Source of the DNA: Nocardia sp. XZ_19_385
GTDB taxonomy: Bacteria; Actinomycetota; Actinomycetes; Mycobacteriales; Mycobacteriaceae
DNA: 64,000 nucleotides
Assembly: GCF_015355755.1 (NCBI RefSeq)
Contig: NZ_JACVEE010000002.1
Location: 1,922,001 to 1,986,000 of the forward strand
Reading direction: 5' to 3'
Position numbers and translations under genes: made by a program. The first letter of the stretch is position 1, and every line of letters begins with the position of its first letter. Below the pieces are notes generated by a model. That model was not told where the DNA came from, did no database searches, and saw only the letters and a program-made list of their open reading frames with translations. Of the stretch, positions 43,589-53,300 are shown in pieces.

Positions 43589-45181
43589 GTGACCAGCCCA
43601 GACGACGAGGCCCGCGACAACCAGGCCAACGGCGACGAGCAGCCGAATCTCAATCCCGAACAACAGGCCGACGAGGCGTTCCTGCAGGAATTCCAGGCCG
43701 CCTTCGAGGAGACCAGCGAAGAACCCGATGTGGAGTTCTCGCTGGGCGATTCGGCCGCCCCCGCGCCGGCCCCCGAAGGCGCCGACCCGGCCGAGCAGGC
43801 CCGCGAGATCGGCCACAATCTCGCTCGCGAACTCGCCACGTCCGGCCCGCAGGGCTGGTCCCGGCTGGACGCGGTCTTCGCGTTCACCGAGGTCGCCGAG
43901 GTCGCGCAGATCGTGTTCAGCGACGACGAAGAGCGCTCGGTCCGGATCCAGCCGTCGGAGCCGGTGCTGGAGCTGGTGCGCCGGCATCGCGCGGTGTCCG
44001 CCGAACTGGGTGACGGCCCGTGGTGGCGGTTGCTGCTGCAACTGAACCCGGCCGGCCAGCTGGAGATCGACTACGACTACGGCGACGAGCCGTTCCCGGA
44101 CGATCACCTGTTCCCGCCCGAGGTCTACCAGGCCGACCTGCAGACGCATCCGCGCGATCGGCTGCCGGTGTGGCTGGCCGCCTATGTCGGTCACGGCAAC
44201 CGTCAGTCCCGTACCCCGGCCGAGGCCGCGGCCTGGGCTCGCGCCGATCGGGAAGCCGGTGTGCGCGGCACGGTTTCGGAGCGCGACTTCCCGGCCCTGC
44301 CCACGCTGTGGGCCCGCTGGTCGGTGCTGGCCGCGGCCTTCGTCGCCATCGGATCCGAGTGGGGTCCCCGGATTCTGCCCGCGCTGGGCTGGTTCGAAGG
44401 CGCCAAGCGCGGCGGCTCCACGCTGTACATGCTGCCCGGCGGACGTGCCGTGCTTTCCGGTGGCGTCTGGAACGCCCCCACCCTGGATGCCGCCTACAAC
44501 CAAGGTGCGCAGATGCCCGCGTTCTACGCCGGCGCTCCGGCCTGGGTCGCGAACCCGGTGCTGAATCCTCGTGCTGCCAGCGGTTTGCTGTCGTTCTGCT
44601 ACTGGTGGGAGGGTGGTCGCTGGCATCGCGCCGATTCGCCCACCGCGGATCAGCTCAGCGAGGCCGTCCCCGGCATCTGGACCGCGCAGACCGTCACGAA
44701 TGTGATCGCCGGACTGATCTCCGCCGAGCCGTCCGACGGCCAGGTCGCCGCGGTAGCCATCTTGGTCTCGGCCGCGGAAGCCGGTGTGGTGACCCGGGAT
44801 ACGCTGATCAGCGTCTTCGGCGACGACGGTGAGTTCGACATCGACAGCGCCTTCTACCAGCTCACCCTGGCCGGCGTGGCGACTACGCTGCCGGATCCGA
44901 TGGCCGAGGACGAGGCCATCGAGCAGGTGCGCCGCTACATCCTCGAACGCGAACTGGACACCACCGGCTACCCGCTGGACCAGCTGCGCGCGGACCGCAT
45001 CAGCTGCGGCTGGATGGTCTATGTGCCGACCGCGCCGGGCGAGATCGCGATCGGCCGCGCCCTGTTCTACATCGCCGACGACGGTGTGCTGGAACAGTCT
45101 TCGTCCTCGATCGCGCCGTCGCGCTACATCGAGGAGTTCGAGAAGCGCTTCCAGGAGCGCAACGGGCTCGTCGACGCCTGA
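43589..45181 (+). CDS. Two-domain candidate immunity protein (YezG/DUF600-like plus a domain common in actinobacterial immunity-type proteins)
   Basis: 530 residues, acidic and cytoplasmic. After a disordered start, residues ~85-215 carry the YezG/DUF600-like pattern: WSRLDAVFAFTEVAEVAQIV, WWRLLLQLNPAGQLEIDYDYG, then LPVWLAAYVG. The middle is aromatic-rich (LPALPTLWARWSVLAAAFVA-like, TLYMLPGGRAVLSGGVW). The C-terminus (GWMVYVPTAP, IGRALFYIADDGVLEQSSSS, YIEEFEKRFQER) resembles a domain seen in immunity-like actinobacterial proteins. YezG-like proteins neutralise nuclease toxins in Bacillus. Its place just before cassette 2 suggests protection against a giant-protein activity. The target is not established. 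Confidence 0.55.
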   Translation: MTSPDDEARDNQANGDEQPNLNPEQQADEAFLQEFQAAFEETSEEPDVEFSLGDSAAPAPAPEGADPAEQAREIGHNLARELATSGPQGWSRLDAVFAFTEVAEVAQIVFSDDEERSVRIQPSEPVLELVRRHRAVSAELGDGPWWRLLLQLNPAGQLEIDYDYGDEPFPDDHLFPPEVYQADLQTHPRDRLPVWLAAYVGHGNRQSRTPAEAAAWARADREAGVRGTVSERDFPALPTLWARWSVLAAAFVAIGSEWGPRILPALGWFEGAKRGGSTLYMLPGGRAVLSGGVWNAPTLDAAYNQGAQMPAFYAGAPAWVANPVLNPRAASGLLSFCYWWEGGRWHRADSPTADQLSEAVPGIWTAQTVTNVIAGLISAEPSDGQVAAVAILVSAAEAGVVTRDTLISVFGDDGEFDIDSAFYQLTLAGVATTLPDPMAEDEAIEQVRRYILERELDTTGYPLDQLRADRISCGWMVYVPTAPGEIAIGRALFYIADDGVLEQSSSSIAPSRYIEEFEKRFQERNGLVDA

Positions 45182-45386
45182 CCCCGGACGTGTCGCACCG
45201 CTACGGTTCCCGGAACGGTGCTTACGCATCCGGGTGAACAGTGGAGGTCGGCGCGATGGCCAATTCCTAACGGGTTCTTTAGCTTATAACCCCGTGCAAT
45301 CGGCCCGAACGCCGTGCGCAGCTGCCAGAATTATCGGAAATGCCTGCACACCAGCGGGTTTGCTGTCTTGTCAGCGAAACCCCGGT

Positions 45387-45430
45387 GTTCATGCGAACTT
45401 CGGCTTCTGGTCGGCCGGAGTTCATGCGAA
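45387..45430. promoter_or_regulatory. Direct repeats GTTCATGCGAA upstream of cassette 2
   Basis: GTTCATGCGAA occurs at 45387-45397 and 45420-45430, 33 bases apart, about three helical turns; the first is part of the inverted repeat GTTC-ATGC-GAAC. The second ends 36 bases before the first start codon of cassette 2. This is a candidate activator or repressor site. I see no gene in 45182-45466. Confidence 0.4.
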
Positions 45431-45466
45431 GATCGATTGTGAGTCTTGCGAAATGAGAGGTGCGTG

Positions 45467-45784
45467 ATGACGCTCGAGAGGTTTTCGGAGAAGCAGCGGA
45501 CCGCCGGCACCGACACCGCCAAGGTGCGGGACCGGATGAACGGGCTCGCCGATCGAGTGCAGACCCAGCTGGACAACCTGATCGCGATCGTCCGCTCCGA
45601 TCCGGTCTTCGGCTCGAAGTTCATGGACGACGCGAAGGGCCTGAAGTACCAGCTCGAGGGCGCGGTCGAAGGCACCCGCACGATGGCCGCATCCTGGGGG
45701 AAGCTCTCCGACGGCCAGTTCGAAGCCGCCAGGAACAACGAGATCGAAGAGAAGAAGCGCGAAGCTCAGATCTTGGAGGCCTGA
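45467..45784 (+). CDS. WXG100-like helical-hairpin protein, cassette 2
   Basis: 105 residues from the ATG at 45467, chosen because GAGAGG lies seven bases upstream. It is all-helical: KVRDRMNGLADRVQTQLDNL matches KxxNVRDRLDGVLKNLD of the cassette 1 protein. The turn is DPVFGSKF, in place of PWGQDKFG. A second W-G occurs in AASWGKLSDGQF. The tail is charged (EIEEKKREAQ). It is probably a type VII substrate or adaptor acting with the YbaB-like and giant proteins downstream. Confidence 0.65.
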   Translation: MTLERFSEKQRTAGTDTAKVRDRMNGLADRVQTQLDNLIAIVRSDPVFGSKFMDDAKGLKYQLEGAVEGTRTMAASWGKLSDGQFEAARNNEIEEKKREAQILEA

Positions 45785-45871
45785 TCCTCCGCAGAGCCAG
45801 TCTTAACGGTCGGTGGTGATTGACCGGCGGACCCTCGGGCCGCCGCAGAGTGTGTGGAGCGGGTGAACCAG

Positions 45872-46372
45872 ATGAGCAGCAGCAGGCGCGACGCCGAACT
45901 CAGCGGCATGCTGGAGGAGTTCCGTGCCCGCATGCGCGATATCGCCGAGATGCAGCAGCAGCGCGTCAAGCTCGTCGCCACCGCGACCACCAAGGACCGG
46001 CAGATCTCGGTGACGGTGAACGCGAACGGCGTGGTCATCGAAACCAAATTCGGCAGTGGCATCGACGAATACAGCTACGACGACATCGCCAAGGCGATCA
46101 CCCGGCTGGCGCAGCAAGCCGCCGAGGACGTGTTCGGCCAGAGCCAGGAAGTCATGGCGCCCTTGGCCGCCGAGCGCGCGCGGCTGCCCAAGCTCTCCGA
46201 TGTCATCCCCGGCATGCCGGATGTGCAGAGCGAAATCCCCCTGGCGCCGCCGGTTTCCGTCGCACCGCCCGGCTCGGCCGAGCGCGCGGAGGACGAACTG
46301 GTCTTCACCGATGTCGAGATCCGCAACGATGGCGCAGAATCCGGGAAGGGCGTCACCGACTCCGTTTGGTGA
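45872..46372 (+). CDS. YbaB/EbfC-family protein, cassette 2
   Basis: 166 residues from the ATG at 45872, preferred because GGAGCGGG lies about eight bases ahead; GTGs at 45854 and 45863 are alternatives. Long first helix (LSGMLEEFRARMRDIAEMQQQR), strands VTVNANGVVIETKFG, second helix (YDDIAKAITRLAQQAAEDV), then MAPLAAERARLPKLSDVIPG, closely matching MAPVQERQARLPKLTDLLEG of cassette 1. It ends TDSVW. It lies 17 bases before giant 2. Confidence 0.75.
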   Translation: MSSSRRDAELSGMLEEFRARMRDIAEMQQQRVKLVATATTKDRQISVTVNANGVVIETKFGSGIDEYSYDDIAKAITRLAQQAAEDVFGQSQEVMAPLAAERARLPKLSDVIPGMPDVQSEIPLAPPVSVAPPGSAERAEDELVFTDVEIRNDGAESGKGVTDSVW

Positions 46373-46389
46373 CGTGCGCGCGGATATAG

Positions 46390-47330
46390 ATGGGTTACTG
46401 GCATATTCCCGACGAGCTGGCCTGGGTGGGCTGGGTCGCGGGCGCGGAAGTCACGCATATCGATCCCAACGATCTGGACGGGATCTCCGATGTGCTGCGC
46501 GATGTGGGCAAGGAGATCCTCGAATTCGCGATCGGGGAAGCCGATACCGCCAGTAATTCCGTGCGCGTGTCCTACCCGCAGGGCGATGGCGGCGAGAAGA
46601 TCTTCGTCGCGCTGCAGAGCGTAATCCACGGCGACGACCCGAAACACGGCTCGATCGAGCTGATGGGTAAATCCTTCGACGACTTGGCCGTCGCCGTCGA
46701 CGATTTCACCGGTGAAGTGCATGGCAACCATCTGAGCACGATGTTCGCGCTCGGCTGGCTGGTGATCGAACTGGCCTGGTCGCTGGCCGCGGGACCGGCC
46801 GCACCCGCGGTGCAAGCCGGCGCGATCGCGAGTACCCGGATTGCGATGGGATTCATCGGCCGGATTCTGGAGTGGGCGATCACTCGCATCCTGGCTCGGC
46901 GCTTCCTGTCGGAGACCGCGCGCGGTGTCATCAAGAAGGTCGTCTACGAGATGATCCAGGAAGGCATGGTCGAGGTCGCCCAGACCACCATCGAGGAAGG
47001 CCTCAAGTACCAGATCCTCAAGGCGGAAGGCCTGCACTCGCAGGACTTCAACATGGACCAGTTCAAGGAAAGCTTGGGTGTCGCCTTCGTGGCCGGCGCC
47101 GCCGGTGGTGGCGCGGGCGTCGGCGCGGGCTACATCCCGCGACTGAACCGGATGATGGAGAGCCCCAGCAGATTCACCCGGTTCATGGGCGGCTCGATCG
47201 TCGGTGCCGGCGCGGGCGTGGTGGGCGCGACGGCCGCGGCGCTGATGACCGGGCAATGGACCCCGGAATCCTTCGTCGGTGGTGGACTTTCCGGCGCGAT
47301 TCCCAGTGGTGCGTCCAGTTTGCGCGGCGG
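46390..47330 (+). other. WXG100-like helical N-terminal domain of giant 2
   Basis: About 315 residues: an amphipathic start with repeated Trp (AWVGWVAGAEV), a helical bundle, then hydrophobic and glycine-rich segments (LSTMFALGWLVIELAWSLAA, VAFVAGAAGGGAGVGAGYIP, GGSIVGAGAGVVGATAAALM). It parallels the N-terminus of giant 1 in layout. Confidence 0.6.
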
Positions 47331-50300
47331 ACGGCAGTTCCTGGGTGCGCCCAATATCGGTGGCGGGGACCCGGCCGCCGCCGGCGGCGGCGAAACCAGT
47401 TTCAACTCGCCGACCTTCCCGGACGGTACCGCGCCTACCTCGCCGACCACCGGCAGCACATCGACCGATCCCGGCGGCGGCCAGGCGAATACCGGTGGCG
47501 CGAACCAAAATGGTGGCGGGGACCCGACGAATACCGGTGGCGCGAACCAAAATGGTGGCGGCGGCCAGGCGAATACCGGTGGCGCGAACCAAAATGGTGG
47601 CGGGGACCCGACAAATACCGGTGGCGCGAACCAGAATGGTGGCGGGGACCCGACGAATACCGGTGCGAACCAGGATGGCGCCGGGGCTCACAATGGCGCG
47701 ACCAATGGTGGCCCCGGCGACCACAGCCCGGGCACAACCGACCAAAGCCCGGGCACCACCGCGGCCAGCGCCACCGACACCGCACCACCCGCGCAGGCCG
47801 CGCCGCAGGCCCAGGCCGCCGACCCGGGCGCGAGCCAGCAGGGCGGCGACCAGCAGGCCGCACCCGGACCGCAAGCGAGCCAGCAGAACTCGGAAACCGG
47901 TGCGAACACCGGAGGTTCGACCGAGGCGTCGAATGGTGCGAACACCCAGGCGCCGGCGGCAGGCGATGCGACGCCGGCAGCCGAGCGTCCCGTCGCGGAT
48001 TCCCCTGCGCCCGTGGCGGATACCGGTGCGCAGGTAGCCGGGCCCGCTGCCGCGGCTGCCCCGGTCGCCGACCCCGGCGTCGTCAACGACTTCTCCGCCC
48101 CGCTGTCCGACCCGGTCCAAACCACCTCGCACACAGATACTTCAGGCGACACCAACTCGAACCTGCAAACGAACACCACCAACGGAGCTGCCAGCACCGC
48201 GGCGCCGGGTGTTGCTGCCACGCCCGGCGCCGCCCCGGGCGTCGGGACCAGCGCACCCAATGCGGCGCCCGGCTCGGTCGGCTCGTCCACCCCCGGCTCG
48301 ACCGCGACTCCGGGTTCGTCCAGCGTCGCGCCGGGCAGCTCGTCGGCCGCGAGCTCGGCCCCGGCCACCGGGCAGACGAATCCGGCTGCCGGACAGTCGA
48401 GTTCCGCGGCCGGTCAGCACACTGGACGGGCGACCGCCCCCACCGCCCCCGGCGTTCCGGGCCTGCCACGGACGATGGGCCACATCCCCGACGGTTTCTC
48501 CGACGGCTCGGTTCCGGCTCCGAGCACCGACGTGGATCCGGTGGCGCCCGAAAGCCGCGCGGGTGCCGCCGCGCAGACCGCGACGCCGGGCCAGACCGGT
48601 CCGCTACAGACTCGGCTTTCGGAAAACGAAGCGCTGCAAACGAATACAAGCGAACGCTCGGACTCCGAGGTGGAGGTGCCCGAGCAGGGCGACCACCAAG
48701 TGCAGCCGCCGGTCGACGTGAACCAGTCGCGGCCCGACAGCGAAGTGGACCCCGCGCTGGTGGCGCCGATCGCACCGATGCCCGCTCCGGCGAACCCGGC
48801 GCCCGCACCTGCCCGGCCGGGCAGCGACACGAACACGAACCAAGACCCCGACGCCGATCCGGAAAACCAGCCCAATCCGGATGATTCGACCGATACCAGC
48901 GACGACACCGATACCAGCGACGACACCGATACCAGCGACGACACCGATACCAACGACGACACCGATACCAACGACGACACCGATACCAACGACGACACCG
49001 ACAGCAACGACGACACCGACAGCAACGACGACACCAACACCAACACCGACGACGACACTGACGGCGTCCTGCCCGCGGATTCCAGCGAGGCGACGGACGC
49101 GGAGAAGACCGACGCCGCCCAGATCCTCAACGAGCTCGCCGAGCGAATCGGCGATCCCGCGGGCCAGACGAAGCCCGCCGATTTCCTCCCCGGCAAGAAC
49201 GCCTCCGACGCTGACGCGGAAGCCGTGGCGACCAAGAACTCCAAGCGGTGGGCGGCGCTGTCGGAGACCGAGATCAACGTGCTGATCCGGGTGCACCCGG
49301 ACGTGATCGGCAATGCCAAGGGTATCCCCGCGCCCGCCGTCGACAAGGCGAACCGGCTGCAACTGGCCCGGGAAAAGAACCGGCTGATAACTCGTAGCGG
49401 CCTCGACGCCGACCAGCAAAAGGACCTGAAAACGCTGCTGAACCTGCAGGTGCGGCTGCAGAACGAGTTGGCCAGCGCGAAGAGGGCGCGGCCGCAGACG
49501 AGCATCAGGGTGGATCCGGAGTCCCCTCGGAAGGAGCGAGCCGCTGCCCACCGCGCCCTCGTACAGGAGCACCGGGCAAAGCAAGGGGAGATCAACGCTG
49601 CCCGAAAGCAGGCGAAAGCGGCTCTGAAGGAAGTCAACTCGGACTTGAAGAGTCTGATGTCCAGCAGCAACCTGGATTCGGCCGGGCACAAGCAGCTGGC
49701 GAACTTGCGGCACACGCAACAGGCCTTGCTGCAGGCAAAGGAACGGGCAGCCGCTACCAGGCCGGCGCCGTCCGTCTACATGCTCGCCTTCGACTCCACC
49801 GCGTTCAACGGAAGTGGCAGGGCAGCAATCGCTTTCGGCGAACCGGACACCGCGACCAAGGCGGCCTGGCATGTCCCGGGCCGGGACGGTTCGCTGGCGA
49901 ATATCGGCAGTACCGTGGACAGCGCGCTGCGGGAGCATCGGGCCACCGTCGGACGACTACGCGACGGCCAGTCGGCGGTGTCCGTCGCGTGGGTCGGTTA
50001 CAACACGCCCGGCCGGGGCCAGTCCGTGTTCACCTGGCACGCCCGGCAGGGCGCTCAGCTGTTGTCCCGAGATCTGGCCGGGTTCAACGCGTCTCGGACC
50101 GCGAATGGTCATCCCAAGGCCTCGAACACGGTCGTTGCCAGTGGTTACGGTGTCGATGTCGCCGAATCGGCCGGGCACAAGGGCCGCCTGAAGAACGTGG
50201 TCGACCACATCGTCCTGATGGGCATGGAAGGGGAGCCGCTCCTCAAGAAGGGCCGGTTCGGCGACGACGTGAAGGTCCACGTCCAGGATCGCACCAACGG

Positions 50301-53300
50301 GCTGTTCAAACAGTGGAACGCGGAGACCGACGGCCCGAAGCCGCCGAAGGGCGTTCCGACCGACCGCATGTACCTGCTGGAGGACATCGCCGCCGGAACC
50401 AGCACCTTCCAAGCGCCCGACAACGAGTCGCGGCTCGACGGCGATCGTCCCGAGTGGCGCCAGAACGGCTGTGCCGAGCAGGCGCTGTGGGTGGCCCGCC
50501 AGCGCACGGGCAACCCGAACATCACCCTGCCGACCAACCTTGATGTCACGGGCCTGAACTCGGAGCTGATGCAGCAGCACGGCGGCTCACAGCTCGTACT
50601 GGCCAAGACCCGCAAGGGCGTGGACCCGAACGCGGCGATCAACGCGGCGCTGGAATTCATGCACAACCGCGCCCCCGAGGGCACGGACTCCAGGGCGGCG
50701 ATCATCGTCGTCGAAAAGAACCCGGACGTGGACGAGCACGGCGTCGGCTCGCACGCCCACACCCGGTACATCGACCCCGATACCGGCAAGATCATGGTCG
50801 ACGACCCGCTGCGGTACCCCAACGGCCCGGTCGAGTTCGATCCCGACACCATGTCGCTCACTCCCCAGAAGACCTGGGTGATGGCCTATGACGAGCACGG
50901 CAACGCGGTGCGCCCGCAATCGACCACTCCGTTCCAGCCCAGGCGCGGCACCGTGCAGGGCCGCGAAGAGGATGAGCTGCCGCCCCCGCTCCGCGATCCC
51001 GTCGGCCCGACCGATCCGATGCGCGAGGTGCGGCGTTACCTCGACGAGCAGCGGCGTCAGCAAGAAGAGCAGCGCCGCACCGACGATCCGGAAAACCAGC
51101 CCGAACCGGCTCCCGAACCGGACCCGGATGCCGAGCTGGAACCAACCCCGACGCTGGAACCGGAGAACGTTCCCACCCCGGACCCCGAGCTCGCGCCGGA
51201 ACCTGCTCTCACCCCGGACCCCGAGCTCGCGCCGGAACCTGCTCTCACCCCGGACCCCGAGCTCGCGCCGGAACCGGAGAACGGTCCCACCCCGGACCCC
51301 GAACTCCCGCCTGCCCCGGTCCCATTCCCCGAACTGACCGACTCCGAGCGCGCCCGCATCGTTGCCTTGGCGGAGCCGCTCGGCCTCGGCGACGCGCTGT
51401 CGACGCTCCCGGACCCGCGCTCCGCCTTGGCGGATCTGGCCCAAATAGCTTGGGCACGAGGCTTTCTCGACCCGACACCCCTCATCGGAAACATGGGCGA
51501 ACCCATGGGTCCCGACGACTTCAGCCCGCTGAGCATCGACGAGCGGCATCTGGGTGAGCGCCACTTCTACAGCTCGCCTGAAACGGTCGCCGAGCTTGGA
51601 TTCGACCCCTATGGTCAGGGTCCCGAGCGGGTGATCGCCGTGCCGGCGGCGATCGCTTCCGCGCTGGGCCCCGCCCCCGCCGGGTCGGATTCCCGTACCC
51701 AGCCGCTGCCGCCGGGGTTGGCGCAGCTGCAGCTGCTGCATCGGTTGGACCTATCCGCCGACCAAGTGGCCGCGGCGAATCTCTCGGAAACCATTGCGAT
51801 GGAGCAGTTCCGGACGCTCCTGCGGGCCGCCGCGATCGAGGCACTCGCCCGCACGCTCGCCCGGATCAAGGCTTCCGCCGACCTTCTCTGGCGGGCCGAT
51901 CTGACCGAGATCGCCGACCACTGGGCAGGTTTGCTGCAGCTCCCCGCCACCGACCTGGCTGAGGGGCAGGTCGAGGCGACCCTGGAGCGGCTGCGCGACG
52001 AAGTGCTGGCCCGGGCCGTCACTCTGAACGACCTGGCCGCGGCGGCGCAGGCGGTGCACGCGCTGCAGGGCCCGGCGAGCCGCGCGCCGGATCCCGCCGC
52101 TCTGTCGAACGCCCAGTTGGTGGCCCGGGTCGAGGACGCAGCGGCCCGCCTCGACGTGTCCCTGGCCGATGTGGCTCCGGCCCAGATCGGCCCCGCTCTC
52201 GACGCCGCCCGCACCGCGAACTCCCTGCGCGCGGCCCGTATCGAAGCGCTTGCCGACCTCTCCCGGCTGCACGCGAACAACCAGTCGCAGGCAGACGCGG
52301 ACGACCAGATCTCGCCGCTGGTCGCGGATCTCGCCGACCTCCTCGCGCCCCCGCGGGCCGGGCAGACGGCGACCACCCCGGACCTGAACGGCGACTGGGT
52401 GCGCCTGCTCGGCATCGACCTGGCCAACGCCACCCCGAGCGAGGCGGAGGCGATCTATCAGGATTTCCGTGCCGGCAATCTCGACGCGGTGCCGCAGCGC
52501 ACCCCCGAGCAGATCGCCGAGGCGCTGGCCGAGGTGCGCGCCGAAGTGCGGCAGGCCGCCGCCGACATCGCCGCTCTGGAAGCGCTGGCCGACAACTACT
52601 ACCGTCTGCCGACCGGCGGTGTGCCGATCAACCATTGCGTGACACGATCTTTCGAGCGGCTGGCGTTGCGGCATCCCTCTGTGGTCGGCCCGTTCGTCGT
52701 CGATCCCGGCCGGCTCGGCGGTGTCGCGGGGAGCGAGGTGGCGGCGCATTTCGGAGACGCGCAACCCACGATGATCTGGGCGACGGCCGCCCGCAGCGCG
52801 CACGCGAACCTGCTGATCACCCTGGGCGGGCTGAAAGAGGGCGCCTCGGCCGTCATGGTCGACCGGCGCATCACCGTCGACGATTACGGCGTCGGCGGAC
52901 ACCAAGTCACGCTGACCAACCTGGGCAACAATGTTTTCGACGTGGACGGCAAGCGGGCGCTTCTCGTCGGCATCGACGACAACGGCCAGGAGCAGCTGAT
53001 CGATCTGAGCCCGGACGCCGATCCCGACGCCGGTCCGGTATCGCTGGCCGAATTGATCGGCTCCACACCGGAGGAGACCGACGCCACCTGGGCGAGCTTC
53101 TTCGAGAACGACCAGCATGTTCGGCCACGCCTGGTCGGTACCGGGACGATGCTGGATGCCGACCTGCGGATCGGCCAGGATCCGCCGGCGGTGCGCCGGC
53201 CCAACGATCCGATGCATCAGGCGGGACGGTTCTTCGCCGAAACCCCGGACCTGAGTGTCGAACCGGATCAGCAGAATCAGCCCGCACAACGGGGCCTTAC

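Noticed and set aside
45387..45430. A LexA/SOS box
   Set aside because: The orientation is GTTC-N4-GAAC, the reverse of the actinobacterial GAAC-N4-GTTC operator.
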